64,000 nt of DNA from Peribacillus deserti. GTDB lineage: Bacteria > Bacillota > Bacilli > Bacillales > DSM-1321. The stretch lies in contig NZ_JAFBFI010000018.1 of NCBI RefSeq assembly GCF_016909175.1, positions 1 to 64,000 on the forward strand, in the 5' to 3' direction. Below, piece by piece: positions 7,580 to 16,169 of the stretch. Position 1 is the stretch's first letter. Every line of letters begins with the position of its first letter. The notes under the pieces are model-generated. The model saw only the letters and a list, made by a program, of their open reading frames with translations, was not told the DNA's origin and did not search any database. A program made the translations under genes and the position numbers.

Positions 7580-9223
7580 ATGAAGGGGAATTGGAAGAAT
7601 AAGACACTTGGTCTTACATTATCCGGTGCTATAGCACTTGGTAGTCTAGGAGTATCAAAAAATTTGGAATCGCATGCTTCTGCAGATAACAAACGCAAAA
7701 AGCCAACAAATGTAATCATGATGGTTATGGACGGAACAAGTGCTGGAACAACGACTCTGTCGAGATGGTACAAAGGACAAAACTTAGCTATAGACTCCAT
7801 GGCGTCAGGAGCGGTTCGTACATATTCAGCAGAATCTGCAATAACCGACTCAGCTCCAGCTGGTACAGCGATGGCCACTGGGAATAAGTCGAATGATAAA
7901 TATATAGGAATTCTGCCTTCTGAAGTAAGCTCACCTGGTCTAAAACAAATTAAAACTCAGGACCAGCAAAAGCCGGTTGCAAACGTTTTAGAAGGGGCTA
8001 AACAGGCAGGAAAAGCTACTGGAATTATTGCTACTTCTCAAATTCAGCATGCAACACCTGCTGCATTCTCGTCTCATGCTGTTCATAGAAGTCTTTTTGG
8101 AGACATTGCTGAACAGCAGGTTTATCAAAACATCGATGTTGTGCTTGGCGGAGGAAAGGAAGCACTTCTTCCTGGCACTGAAGGCGATGCAAGAAAAGAT
8201 GGCGAAAACATGGTTAATGTCATCAAGGGTAAAAAATACGACTTTGTAGAAAATAGGCAGGATTTGATGAATTCTAAGTCAGATAAAATCTGGGGAAGCT
8301 TTTCTCAGGATGCTATGGCCTATGATTTTAACCGCCCTGTTACTAGAGCAGAAGAGCCGACTCTTGCAGACATGACCAAGAAGGCAGTAAGCACATTATC
8401 AAAGGATAAAGATGGTTTCTTCTTATTTGTAGAAGGGAGCCAGGTTGACTGGGCAGCACATGCTAATGATCCAATAGGTATGGTTAGTGAAACACTTGCA
8501 TTCGATGCAGCTGTGAAAGAAGCAAAAGAGTTTGCTAGAAAAGATGGAAATACGCTTGTTATTGCTGTAAGTGATCATGGTAACAGCGGTATCACCATGG
8601 GCAACGTTAATACTAACAGCTCTTATCCAAATACGCCGGTTTCTGCGTATATTAATCCTTTGAAAAAAGCTAAAATGACAGTTGAAGGTGCTGTTTCCCA
8701 GCTAAAAGAAGATAAATCCAACATTAAAGAGGTAGCAGAATTATACGGTTTAGATAACCTGACTGAAGAAGAATTAAATAAATTAAAAGAATCACCTAAA
8801 TTAGGTGCTTTAATGTCAGATATGCTGTCTAAACGGGCTAATTTAGGTTTTACGACAGGCGGTCACACTGGCGAGGATATGACTCTTTATACGTATGGTC
8901 CGACAAGACCTACAGGCGTCATTGAGAACACGGATCTCGCTTTAGCAATGTCCCGTTTTATGGGCTTTGATTTAGGCAAGCTGAGCAGTAATTTATTTAC
9001 TGGTGCAACCGATTTATTCAAAAAAGCAGGCTATACTACAGAAATTAATAAAACCGATGAGTTCAATCCTATATTCATTGCAAAAAAAGGAAAGGTTGAA
9101 ATTAAAATACCGGCTAATAAAAATGAAATGTGGATGAACGGCAAAAAAACGAATTTAAGCGGTGTAGCTGTGTTTAACGGCAAAGACTTTTATGTTCCGG
9201 CAGATGCCATTAAATTTCGTTAA
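7580..9223 (+). CDS. Secreted alkaline phosphatase with C-terminal stalk-like domain
   Basis: 547 residues. A signal peptide with a small-residue cleavage region near residue 36 is followed by the alkaline phosphatase fold: MMVMDGTSAGT (metal ligand Asp), TDSAPAGTAMATG with the nucleophilic Ser, VEGSQVDWAAHAND, and VSDHGNSG/TGGHTGEDM with metal ligands. The last 45 residues (KKGKVEIKIPANKNEMW...) resemble the copper-amine-oxidase N-like domain found at the ends of many Bacillus surface enzymes. It hydrolyses phosphate monoesters outside the cell. A Pho box lies upstream, so induction on phosphate starvation is likely. It is about 90 residues longer than the second phosphatase in the window. 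Confidence 0.92.
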   Translation: MKGNWKNKTLGLTLSGAIALGSLGVSKNLESHASADNKRKKPTNVIMMVMDGTSAGTTTLSRWYKGQNLAIDSMASGAVRTYSAESAITDSAPAGTAMATGNKSNDKYIGILPSEVSSPGLKQIKTQDQQKPVANVLEGAKQAGKATGIIATSQIQHATPAAFSSHAVHRSLFGDIAEQQVYQNIDVVLGGGKEALLPGTEGDARKDGENMVNVIKGKKYDFVENRQDLMNSKSDKIWGSFSQDAMAYDFNRPVTRAEEPTLADMTKKAVSTLSKDKDGFFLFVEGSQVDWAAHANDPIGMVSETLAFDAAVKEAKEFARKDGNTLVIAVSDHGNSGITMGNVNTNSSYPNTPVSAYINPLKKAKMTVEGAVSQLKEDKSNIKEVAELYGLDNLTEEELNKLKESPKLGALMSDMLSKRANLGFTTGGHTGEDMTLYTYGPTRPTGVIENTDLALAMSRFMGFDLGKLSSNLFTGATDLFKKAGYTTEINKTDEFNPIFIAKKGKVEIKIPANKNEMWMNGKKTNLSGVAVFNGKDFYVPADAIKFR

Positions 9224-9238
9224 ATTAATATAAAATAA

Positions 9239-9276
9239 TAAAGTGAACTAATGCAGCCGCTTAGTTCACTTTTTTA
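9239..9276 (+). terminator. Rho-independent terminator
   Basis: AAGTGAACTAA (9241-9251) pairs perfectly with TTAGTTCACTT (9261-9271), followed by a T run. It also touches the end of the leftward znuA remnant. Confidence 0.9.
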
Positions 9277-9975
9277 GTGAAGTGGAGAGTTATTTGAATT
9301 TTTGGCTGCTTCGGCGGTTTTTGATGCTCCTGTAAACCGGCTGCCTCTATCATGATATAAGTAAGCTGGCCCATGACGAGATAGAGGAATTTTTGCCACT
9401 TTTGCTTGGACATTTTGTTCAAAGATTACGTAATAAATATCTTGTTCTTTAGATTCTTTAATAATATTTTGTAATTCTTTTTGTGTTGGTTCTTGTGTAG
9501 GTGATAAACCTGAAACGGCATCTAGCTCTATTCCATATCTCTTCTCCCAAAAACAATACGCAGCATGAGAAACTAGTAAATACTTTGTACTCGAATTCAC
9601 AAGGCTATTTTATATTGTTGATGCAGCTTATTCAGGTCTTTACTTAAATCGAAACAATTAGATTCAAACTCAGCAGCATGTTCTGGCATTTGTTTCCGAC
9701 AATGAGTTTTTATATTGTCTGCTAGTTCAATGGCAAGTACAAGGGTCTAGCCATACATGTGGGTCTTGGTCACCGTGGTCATGTTCTTCATGGCTATCAT
9801 GGTGTTCTTTTTCAGAATCACAGGGGGAGGTTAATAGGTCAATTCCTTCTGCTCCTTTTAGAATCTTTACATCTTCATAGTGTCTACAGCTTTTTCTGCA
9901 AAGTCTTCCACACCAACTCCCGTGTAAATAAACAAATCGGAATGAGCAATAGGAACTTCCAAAAAAATAAAAGAT
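9274..9975 (-). pseudogene. Remnant of a zinc ABC transporter substrate-binding lipoprotein (ZnuA/AdcA type)
   Basis: Minus-strand translation in successive frames gives HSDLFIYTGVGVEDFAEKAV, then a histidine-rich loop EKEHHDSHEEHDHGDQDPHVW, then ELADNIKTHC, and finally LLVSHAAYCFWEKRYGIE...SGLSPTQEPT. This is the order of the metal-binding lipoproteins of zinc ABC transporters. The signal peptide is missing, at least three frameshifts are needed, and the end is scrambled. No permease or ATPase gene is next to it. Confidence 0.85.
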
Positions 9976-10003
9976 ATTGCTTTAGTAAATTATAAAAATA
10001 AAC

Positions 10004-10019
10004 ATCAATTTTTTTTGAT
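10004..10019. promoter_or_regulatory. ArsR-type operator, site 1
   Basis: ATCAA-N6-TTGAT inverted repeat, 77 bases upstream of the arsR-family start. The surrounding 20 bases (10001-10020) recur exactly at 10439-10458. Confidence 0.75.
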
Positions 10020-10063
10020 TTATCAGTTGTATAATGGAATTGTTTGGTATATATTAAAAATAC

Positions 10064-10079
10064 ATCAAGAATGTTTGAT
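10064..10079. promoter_or_regulatory. ArsR-type operator, site 2
   Basis: ATCAA-N6-TTGAT inverted repeat immediately before the ribosome binding site of the arsR-family gene, 60 bases from site 1. Confidence 0.7.
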
Positions 10080-10095
10080 GAAAGGAGATGAAAAG

Positions 10096-10425
10096 ATGGA
10101 TATCAAAATAGCATTGGAAGATGTCAGCTTAGATTTATTGTTTGAGAAATACGAAGGTAAATTCAAAGCATTGGCGGACAAAAAGCGACTTCACATCTTG
10201 AACATTCTTACTCAAAATGGAAGCATGTGTGTATGCGATATAGAGCCTATAATCGAAATGACACAATCAAAGCTGTCTTATCATCTAAAAATATTGTTAG
10301 ACGCAGGCTTGATCGAGAAAGAAGCTAGGGGAACCTGGAGCTATTATCATGTAAATCAAAAAGAACTGAATGCCCTTTTATCTGAACAGTTTTGCTGTCT
10401 ATTTAAACCGCCAGGCTGCTGCTAA
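10096..10425 (+). CDS. ArsR-family metalloid/metal-sensing repressor
   Basis: 109 residues from the ATG at 10096, chosen because AAAGGAGATGAAAAG precedes it. Winged helix with the sensor motif SMCVCDIEP in the recognition-helix region, as in arsenic sensors, and a cysteine-rich tail (FCCLFKPPGCC) that could add ligands. Two ATCAA-N6-TTGAT sites lie in its promoter and two more before the downstream permease, so it is probably autoregulated and controls the permease. Inducer may be arsenite, an organoarsenical or another thiophilic metal; sequence does not decide. Confidence 0.88.
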   Translation: MDIKIALEDVSLDLLFEKYEGKFKALADKKRLHILNILTQNGSMCVCDIEPIIEMTQSKLSYHLKILLDAGLIEKEARGTWSYYHVNQKELNALLSEQFCCLFKPPGCC

Positions 10426-10441
10426 TTTTTTCAAACAAAAC

Positions 10442-10479
10442 ATCAATTTTTTTTGATTAATAAATCAATATAATTTGAT
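10442..10479. promoter_or_regulatory. ArsR-type operators, sites 3 and 4
   Basis: Two ATCAA-N6-TTGAT repeats at 10442-10457 and 10464-10479, 22 bases apart (two helical turns). They lie between the regulator and the permease, implying a second repressed promoter. Confidence 0.75.
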
Positions 10480-10552
10480 TAACAACGAAAAAGTAATGAA
10501 TCATGAGTTAGAAAATTTTAATGAAAGTGAAAGCAGAGGGAACTGAATCAAC

Positions 10553-10708
10553 ATGTTCAAGCCAAAACCTTTCAATGTGAAGAAAGAAATGTACGAAAAA
10601 ACAGTTATCTTTAAAAAACGGGATTTTTACAACAAAAGAATGCAACTTGCAAAGATGTGCGTGCAGCTGCTAAAAAGGAGTGATGGAACATGTGGATGGA
10701 AAGCATAA
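10553..10708 (+). CDS. Possible 51-residue basic protein overlapping the permease start
   Basis: Open frame from ATG 10553, preceded by GAGGG at a reasonable distance, rich in Lys, Phe and Met, ending 19 bases inside the permease gene in another frame. No family recognised. It may be a leader frame coupling translation to the permease, or the remnant of a larger gene. Confidence 0.25.
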   Translation: MFKPKPFNVKKEMYEKTVIFKKRDFYNKRMQLAKMCVQLLKRSDGTCGWKA

Positions 10709-11556
10709 AAAGTTTTTTCAGTATCGCAATAGAGTTAACCTTGTTATTTATTGTCATATCATTTGCGATCAGTATTCTTCAAGGGTTTATCCCTTATGAG
10801 AAAATCGAAAGAAAAATAGCAGGGGAAAATAAACTGGCGGGTGCATTTTTTGCCTTAGTACTTGCTTTTATTACCCCGTTTTGTTCATGTTCGACGATTC
10901 CGGTAGTCGTTAATATGCTAAAGAATAAAATGCCTTTCGGGATTGTCATGGTATTCTTATTTTCTTCTCCAGTATTGGATCCAACCATTTTAACGATTAT
11001 GGGTGTTGTGATGGGCTGGAAAGTTGCCTTTGTCTACACTGTGATTACTTCAGTATTCTCAGCTATTATTGGATTTACCTTAGAATGGCTTGGACTACAG
11101 AAAGCAGTTAAAAACGTAGTAATGACAGGGTATCAGGAAGAACAGCAAAAGTTCAGCTTCAAGAAAGCCTGGAAAGAAACGTTGGATTTAATGAAAAGTG
11201 TCTATCCTTACCTCCTTATTGGAGCAGGAGTGGGTTCTTTCATTCATGGTGTAGTTCCAACAGAATGGATTTCAAATATCTTTAGTAAAGATCACTGGTG
11301 GTTAATTCCTATTGCAGCCATCATTGGCATACCACTTTATATCCGTTTATCTAGCATGATACCAATCTCGCAAATTCTAATTGCTAAGGGAATGGCATTG
11401 GGACCTGTAATGGCATTGATGATCAGCTCAGCTGGTGCAAGCCTGCCAGAGGTCATTCTTTTAAAATCAATCTTTAAAAAAGAACTAGTTATTACATTCG
11501 TAGTATCAGTCGTGGTTATGTCTACAGTTTCTGGATTTATTTTCACTTTTGTCTAA
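10690..11556 (+). CDS. Permease of the DUF318/ArsP (YraQ, SO_0444) type
   Basis: 288 residues, about eight membrane spans in two halves. The first half carries FITPFCSCSTIPVV, the cysteine motif seen in this efflux family, and FLFSSPVLDPTI; the second half carries IPLYIRLSSMIPI and SSAGASLPEVILL. AAAAAGGAG precedes the ATG. Family members export organoarsenicals or copper/zinc. The ArsR regulator and four operators around it argue for a metal(loid) efflux role. It is followed by a small Cys-rich protein gene. Confidence 0.8.
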   Translation: MWMESIKSFFSIAIELTLLFIVISFAISILQGFIPYEKIERKIAGENKLAGAFFALVLAFITPFCSCSTIPVVVNMLKNKMPFGIVMVFLFSSPVLDPTILTIMGVVMGWKVAFVYTVITSVFSAIIGFTLEWLGLQKAVKNVVMTGYQEEQQKFSFKKAWKETLDLMKSVYPYLLIGAGVGSFIHGVVPTEWISNIFSKDHWWLIPIAAIIGIPLYIRLSSMIPISQILIAKGMALGPVMALMISSAGASLPEVILLKSIFKKELVITFVVSVVVMSTVSGFIFTFV

Positions 11557-11763
11557 CCAATTCCGGGTTATGAAGGATATTTTATTCCGATGAAAGTGTT
11601 TGCCTCTAGATTAGTGGGTCCCCGATTTTACAGACAGGAGATCAAACATACAGGCATAGAGTAGACTCACAGAAAATAATCGTGTGTCATCAGACGGCAA
11701 TGTCGAAGGTCCCTTACTCGTTATAAAAGATAGGGAGCCAGGTAATTAAAGGAGGTGAATAAG
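11557..11763. other. Gap between permease and Cys-rich peptide gene
   Basis: About 200 bases without a supported gene or an obvious terminator, so read-through from the permease into the small Cys-rich gene is possible. Confidence 0.4.
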
Positions 11764-11916
11764 ATGTTTGATTTCATTAAAAAAGCAACTGGTAAAAAGG
11801 TAGACTCTGGCTGCTGCGGAGTTGAAATTAAAGAAGTAACAAACACAGAAAACACAGCTGCCGATGAATCATGCTGTGGCTCAAGCGAAGACAACAAGGA
11901 TTTATACTGCGGGTAA
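11764..11916 (+). CDS. Small cysteine-rich protein, 50 residues, linked to ArsR/permease
   Basis: Preceded by AAAGGAGGTG. It starts MFDFIKKATGKK, then has SGCCGVEI, then a polar linker, SCCGSSED, and a final YCG, giving five cysteines in two CC pairs plus one. Small proteins with a CCG-VEI core are seen near arsR-permease pairs, and I infer a metal(loid)-binding accessory or chaperone. A hairpin terminator follows. No function has been shown as far as I know. Confidence 0.65.
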   Translation: MFDFIKKATGKKVDSGCCGVEIKEVTNTENTAADESCCGSSEDNKDLYCG

Positions 11917-11928
11917 ACGATTGGTTGG

Positions 11929-11968
11929 AACATATGGGGCTCCTTAAACTGGAATCCCGTATGTTTTA
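11929..11968 (+). terminator. Rho-independent terminator
   Basis: AACATATGGGG pairs with CCCGTATGTT (one G-T pair), followed by TTTAG. It closes the Cys-rich protein gene. Confidence 0.7.
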
Positions 11969-12298
11969 GTTATTTGTCATTCGCTTAGACCTCAAAGCAT
12001 CAACGACAATTGGGGTGATTATATGATAAAGATAAGGACAATATAGGGAATTGGTTTAACGCCCAATTAAATATGTAGATGTGATATCTAGGGAACCAAT
12101 TATAAAGAATTAAAACCAATGAGTATAATCCACCATATTACTATTCTATTATACATACTAGAGAAGCCACAATGCCTTGTGTAATTCAATTTGAAAGTGC
12201 ATTAATTTTACATTTCTTCATCTTTAATTTACACACCGTTAACATTAAAACTTTATAATATGATCAAGTTGTCACTTCATCCATGACAACTATAAACC
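11969..12298. other. Gene-free stretch
   Basis: AT-rich, no supported gene. A short transcript ending at the hairpin at 12299 cannot be excluded. Confidence 0.35.
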
Positions 12299-12334
12299 AA
12301 ACTCCCCTTCATCCCCGTTGGGGAGTTTCTATTT
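12299..12334 (+). terminator. Rho-independent terminator
   Basis: AAACTCCCC pairs with GGGGAGTTT, followed by CTATTT. No clear gene precedes it, so it may insulate the pst promoter. Confidence 0.75.
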
Positions 12335-12355
12335 GTAATCAAAAGAAAACCTCCA

Positions 12356-12404
12356 TTTACAAAGGCTTTACAAATCTTAACACTGCGTTAACCCTACAAT
12401 AACA
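12356..12404 (+). promoter_or_regulatory. Pho box upstream of pstS
   Basis: Five TTAACA-like hexamers, TTTACA, TTTACA, TTAACA, TTAACC and ATAACA, start at 12356, 12367, 12377, 12388 and 12399, a spacing of 10-11 bases. This matches the PhoP-binding array of Bacillus Pho-regulon promoters. Confidence 0.9.
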
Positions 12405-12465
12405 ATTAACTAGTAATATAGTCTTGTACCAAACAAAAACATTTCAAATTGGGGGAAGTCAAAAA

Positions 12466-13428
12466 ATGAAGTTCAAATCTTTATTGGCTACATTAACTGT
12501 ATCTTCTGCACTTTTACTAGCAGCGTGTGGAAATGGTGACGGAAGTAAATCCAATGGAGCTGCTGGTTCAGGTTCATCCAAAGAATTGTCTGGAACAGTC
12601 CAAATAGATGGATCTTCAACTGTATTTCCAATCATGGAAGCTGTTTCTGAAGAATATGCAGCTGAACAGCCAAATGTAAAAGCACCTATTGGTGTTGCTG
12701 GAACTGGTGGAGGATTTGAAAAATTCATTAATGGCGAAACAGATATAAGTAATGCTTCTCGTCCTATTAAGGAAGAAGAGATTCAAGCGTTAAAAGATAA
12801 GAACATTAAATATGAAGAATTTGAAATCGCTTATGACGGTCTATCCGTAGTTGTTAATAAAGAGAATGACTTTATCGATAAACTGACAGTCGAAGAATTA
12901 CAAAAAATGTGGCTGGAGACTGGAAAAGTAAAAACATGGGCTGATGTTCGTGAAGGATGGCCAAAGGAACCTATTAAATTCTATAGCCCTGGTACAGACT
13001 CAGGTACCTACGATTATTTCGATGAAGTAATCCTTGAAGAAGAACAGATGAGAAAAGACACTACATTATCTGAAGATGACAACGTATTAGTACAAGGTGT
13101 TCAAGGAAACAAAAACGCTATTGGTTACTTCGGTTATGCGTATTACCTTGAAAACAAAGATAATTTGAAAGTAGTTCCAATCGTAAACAGCAAGGGTAAG
13201 GCTGTTACTCCGAAACCTGAAACAATTATGAGTGGAGAATATGAGCCGCTTTCACGTCCGTTATACTTCTATGCAAATGTTGAGTCACTTAAAAAGCCTG
13301 AAGTATATGACTTTATAAACTTTACACTTGAAAATGCTGGGCCGTTAGCTGAAGAAGTGGGCTATGTAAGCCTTAAGGAAGAAGAATATAAAGAAGCGTT
13401 GAAAAAATTAGAGCAGCATAAGAAGTAA
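12466..13428 (+). CDS. pstS: Phosphate ABC transporter, substrate-binding lipoprotein
   Basis: 320 residues from ATG 12466, which follows GGGGGAAG. Lipoprotein signal ending LLLAACGNGDG (lipobox Cys at residue 21). Core phosphate-binding features are VQIDGSSTVFPI, GVAGTGGGFEKF, ISNASRPI and SPGTDSGTYDYF. It captures phosphate outside the membrane for PstCAB. First gene of pstSCAB-phoU under a Pho box. A hairpin in the gap to pstC probably sets a higher transcript level for this gene. Confidence 0.97.
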   Translation: MKFKSLLATLTVSSALLLAACGNGDGSKSNGAAGSGSSKELSGTVQIDGSSTVFPIMEAVSEEYAAEQPNVKAPIGVAGTGGGFEKFINGETDISNASRPIKEEEIQALKDKNIKYEEFEIAYDGLSVVVNKENDFIDKLTVEELQKMWLETGKVKTWADVREGWPKEPIKFYSPGTDSGTYDYFDEVILEEEQMRKDTTLSEDDNVLVQGVQGNKNAIGYFGYAYYLENKDNLKVVPIVNSKGKAVTPKPETIMSGEYEPLSRPLYFYANVESLKKPEVYDFINFTLENAGPLAEEVGYVSLKEEEYKEALKKLEQHKK

Positions 13429-13442
13429 AATGGCTCTAAAAC

Positions 13443-13470
13443 GGTGAGGGGAGGAATCCTCTCACCTTTA
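13443..13470 (+). terminator. Intercistronic hairpin pstS-pstC, attenuating terminator or mRNA stabiliser
   Basis: GGTGAGGGGA pairs with TCCTCTCACC around GGAA, followed by TTTACT with few Ts. It would let pstS transcript exceed the downstream genes. Confidence 0.65.
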
Positions 13471-13498
13471 CTATTGATTAGGGATGAGGGGTTTTTCA

Positions 13499-14440
13499 AT
13501 GCAGAAAGATAAAGTATCTATTGCAAAACTTATCGAAGACAATAAAAAAAAGAATAGATATAAACAGGGGTTAATCGAGAAGGCTGTTCCAATCTTTTTG
13601 TTTATCACAGCTTTAATTTCAATTCTGACTACAATTGGAATTGTATTTACTTTGCTATTTGAAACAGTTACCTTTTTTGATCGAGTCAAAATCCTCGACT
13701 TTATTACAAGTAAAGAATGGTTCCCATTTTTTGAACAAGATCCAAAGTTCGGGATTGCTCCATTGATTTCAGGAACATTATTGATTGCCTTAATTGCTAT
13801 GTTAGTTGCGATTCCTATTGGGCTTGCTGCTGCCATTTATTTAAGTGAGTATGCGAGCGATAACGTTAGAAGAGTGGTTAAACCTATCTTAGAAGTTCTT
13901 GCGGGAATTCCTACTATTGTTTATGGATTCTTTGCTTTAACATTTGTTACACCTCTTTTGCAAAAAATCATTCCAGGTTTAAGTTTCTTTAATGCTCTTA
14001 GCCCGGGTATAGTAATAGGAATAATGATTATTCCTATGATAGCCTCTCTTTCAGAAGACGCAATGAGTGCAGTTCCCCGTGCTATGAGGGAAGGTGCATT
14101 GGCTCTTGGTTCTACGAAGCTAGAAGTCTCATTAAAAGTTGTATTACCAGCAGCACTTTCTGGAATCATTGCTTCATTTGTACTTGGCATATCCCGTGCC
14201 ATCGGTGAGACGATGATCGTAACGATCGCCGGGGGTTCTTCTCCCAATCTTACTTTCAATCCAACCGAAGCAGTTCAAACAATGACAGCCTACATTGTGC
14301 AGGTAAGTTTAGGTGACGCTTCTTTTGGATCCACTATTTATTATAGTATCTATGCGGTCGGAATGACGTTATTTGTATTTACTCTAATCATGAACCTTAT
14401 AGCACAATTTATCTCTAAGCGTTTTAGGGAGGAATATTAA
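13499..14440 (+). CDS. pstC: Phosphate ABC transporter permease PstC
   Basis: 313 residues from ATG 13499, chosen over 13484 because GAGGGG lies before it. Six membrane spans and the ABC inner-membrane loop AMREGALALGSTKLEV...VVLPAALSGI that contacts PstB. Its stop overlaps the pstA start (TAATG), so the two are translationally coupled. Forms the membrane channel with PstA. Confidence 0.96.
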   Translation: MQKDKVSIAKLIEDNKKKNRYKQGLIEKAVPIFLFITALISILTTIGIVFTLLFETVTFFDRVKILDFITSKEWFPFFEQDPKFGIAPLISGTLLIALIAMLVAIPIGLAAAIYLSEYASDNVRRVVKPILEVLAGIPTIVYGFFALTFVTPLLQKIIPGLSFFNALSPGIVIGIMIIPMIASLSEDAMSAVPRAMREGALALGSTKLEVSLKVVLPAALSGIIASFVLGISRAIGETMIVTIAGGSSPNLTFNPTEAVQTMTAYIVQVSLGDASFGSTIYYSIYAVGMTLFVFTLIMNLIAQFISKRFREEY

Positions 14441-15318
14441 TGGGATTTATTAATCACGAGAAAGTAGCAGGCAAAATGGCTTCGCGTACTGCTAAAAACT
14501 CATTTGTAAAAGGACTTTTCTTGGCAGCAACCCTGTTTGGTCTTGTTGTATTGGCCATTCTTATTTATCGCATTATCACTCAAGGTATTGGGTATTTGGA
14601 CGGCGATTTTTTTACCAACTTTGCCTCGCGCAGACCTGAAAACGCAGGTATAAAAGCAGCCATTTTCGGGAGTATTTGGTTAATGGCAGTGGCAGCTCCT
14701 GTTTCAATTATTTTAGGAGTTGGATGTGCGATTTATCTCGAATTATATGCAAAAAAGAATAAGTTTACTCGTCTTATTCAAATGAATATTGCCAATCTGG
14801 CAGGGGTTCCTTCCATTGTATTTGGATTACTGGGTCTTACCGTATTTGTTAGAATGCTAGAAATGGGAAGAAGTGTACTGGCCGGCGGTTTAACAATGAG
14901 TTTGTTAATCGTTCCAATTATAGTGGTTGCTTCACAAGAGGCACTTCGAGCTGTTTCAAAGGATATTCAAGAGGCTTCTTACGGATTAGGAGCGACTAAG
15001 TGGCAGACCATTCGGCGGGTTGTTTTACCTGCTGCTGTTCCTGGTATTATTACGGGCGTAATCTTGGCCCTATCCCGTGCAGTAGGCGAAACAGCTCCTC
15101 TGATCGTTATTGGCGCACTTTCCTTTGTTGCATTTGTTCCGGAAAATATTTGGTCAGGTTTCACAGTTATGCCGATTCAAATCTTTAACTGGACCAGCCG
15201 GCCACAAACTGATTTCCATGACGTAGCTGCTGCAGGTATTGTGGTCTTACTAATTATGCTGTTATTAATGAATTCAATCGCTGTATTAATCAGAAATAAA
15301 TTCTCAAAACGCTACTAA
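14440..15318 (+). CDS. pstA: Phosphate ABC transporter permease PstA
   Basis: 292 residues, six membrane spans, with the EAA-type loop DIQEASYGLGATKWQTIRRV followed by LPAAVPGIITG. Starts one base inside the pstC stop. Partner of PstC in the high-affinity phosphate channel. Confidence 0.96.
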   Translation: MGFINHEKVAGKMASRTAKNSFVKGLFLAATLFGLVVLAILIYRIITQGIGYLDGDFFTNFASRRPENAGIKAAIFGSIWLMAVAAPVSIILGVGCAIYLELYAKKNKFTRLIQMNIANLAGVPSIVFGLLGLTVFVRMLEMGRSVLAGGLTMSLLIVPIIVVASQEALRAVSKDIQEASYGLGATKWQTIRRVVLPAAVPGIITGVILALSRAVGETAPLIVIGALSFVAFVPENIWSGFTVMPIQIFNWTSRPQTDFHDVAAAGIVVLLIMLLLMNSIAVLIRNKFSKRY

Positions 15319-15339
15319 TACTTGGATGGAGGGGTACTT

Positions 15340-16152
15340 TTGATTTCAACTACAAATAAAAACAAGCAAGCAGAACCAAATAACAAGAAATTACAAAAAC
15401 CAAATGTATTCGAGGCGAAAGGCTTTAATCTCTGGTACGGTGAAGACCAGGCTTTAAAAAATATTGATTTTGACATAGCAGAAAATAATGTTACAGCTAT
15501 CATTGGGCCATCGGGCTGTGGAAAATCTACTTTTCTTAAGTCCTTAAATCGTATGGTAGAACTGGTTCCAACTGTAAAAATGGCTGGAGAAATTCAATAT
15601 AGAGGGAAAAATATATTAAGCTCTAAATTCGGCGTAGAGGAATTGCGAACAAAAGTAGGCATGGTATTCCAAAAGCCGAATCCTTTTCCAAAATCAATTT
15701 ATGAGAATGTTGCTTATGGCCCTAGGATACACGGGATTCGTGATAAAGTGACTCTAGACCAAATTGTCGAAACCAGCTTAAAGGGAGCAGCTATCTGGGA
15801 CGAAGTGAAAGATCGTTTACATGAAAATGCGTATGGCCTTTCAGGCGGACAGCAGCAACGTCTATGTATAGCAAGATGCTTAGCAATTGAACCAGATGTA
15901 ATCTTAATGGATGAGCCTACTTCTGCTCTTGATCCAATTTCCACGTTAAAAGTCGAAGAACTTGTACAGCAGTTAAAACAAAACTTTAGTATTGTCATTG
16001 TTACTCATAATATGCAGCAAGCTGCCCGTATTTCAGATAAGACGGCTTTCTTCTTGAGTGGTGAGTTAGTTGAATATAATGATACGGATGTCATTTTCTC
16101 TAATCCGCGTGATAATAGAACAGAAGATTATATCACAGGTCGTTTCGGTTAA
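15340..16152 (+). CDS. pstB: Phosphate ABC transporter ATPase PstB
   Basis: 270 residues from the TTG at 15340, which has GGAGG 7 bases upstream; an earlier in-frame TTG at 15322 lacks such spacing. Walker A is [11 protein letters not shown]-loop [10 protein letters not shown], signature [16 protein letters not shown], Walker [14 protein letters not shown] and the switch histidine in VTHNM. It powers phosphate import on the cytoplasmic side. Confidence 0.96.
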   Translation: MISTTNKNKQAEPNNKKLQKPNVFEAKGFNLWYGEDQALKNIDFDIAENNVTAIIGPSGCGKSTFLKSLNRMVELVPTVKMAGEIQYRGKNILSSKFGVEELRTKVGMVFQKPNPFPKSIYENVAYGPRIHGIRDKVTLDQIVETSLKGAAIWDEVKDRLHENAYGLSGGQQQRLCIARCLAIEPDVILMDEPTSALDPISTLKVEELVQQLKQNFSIVIVTHNMQQAARISDKTAFFLSGELVEYNDTDVIFSNPRDNRTEDYITGRFG

Positions 16153-16169
16153 ATAAAGGGGGATATTTA

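Noticed and set aside
9759-9995. Rightward 78-codon frame rich in Leu and His
   Set aside because: It is the antisense of the ZnuA-like His-rich remnant, which explains its composition.
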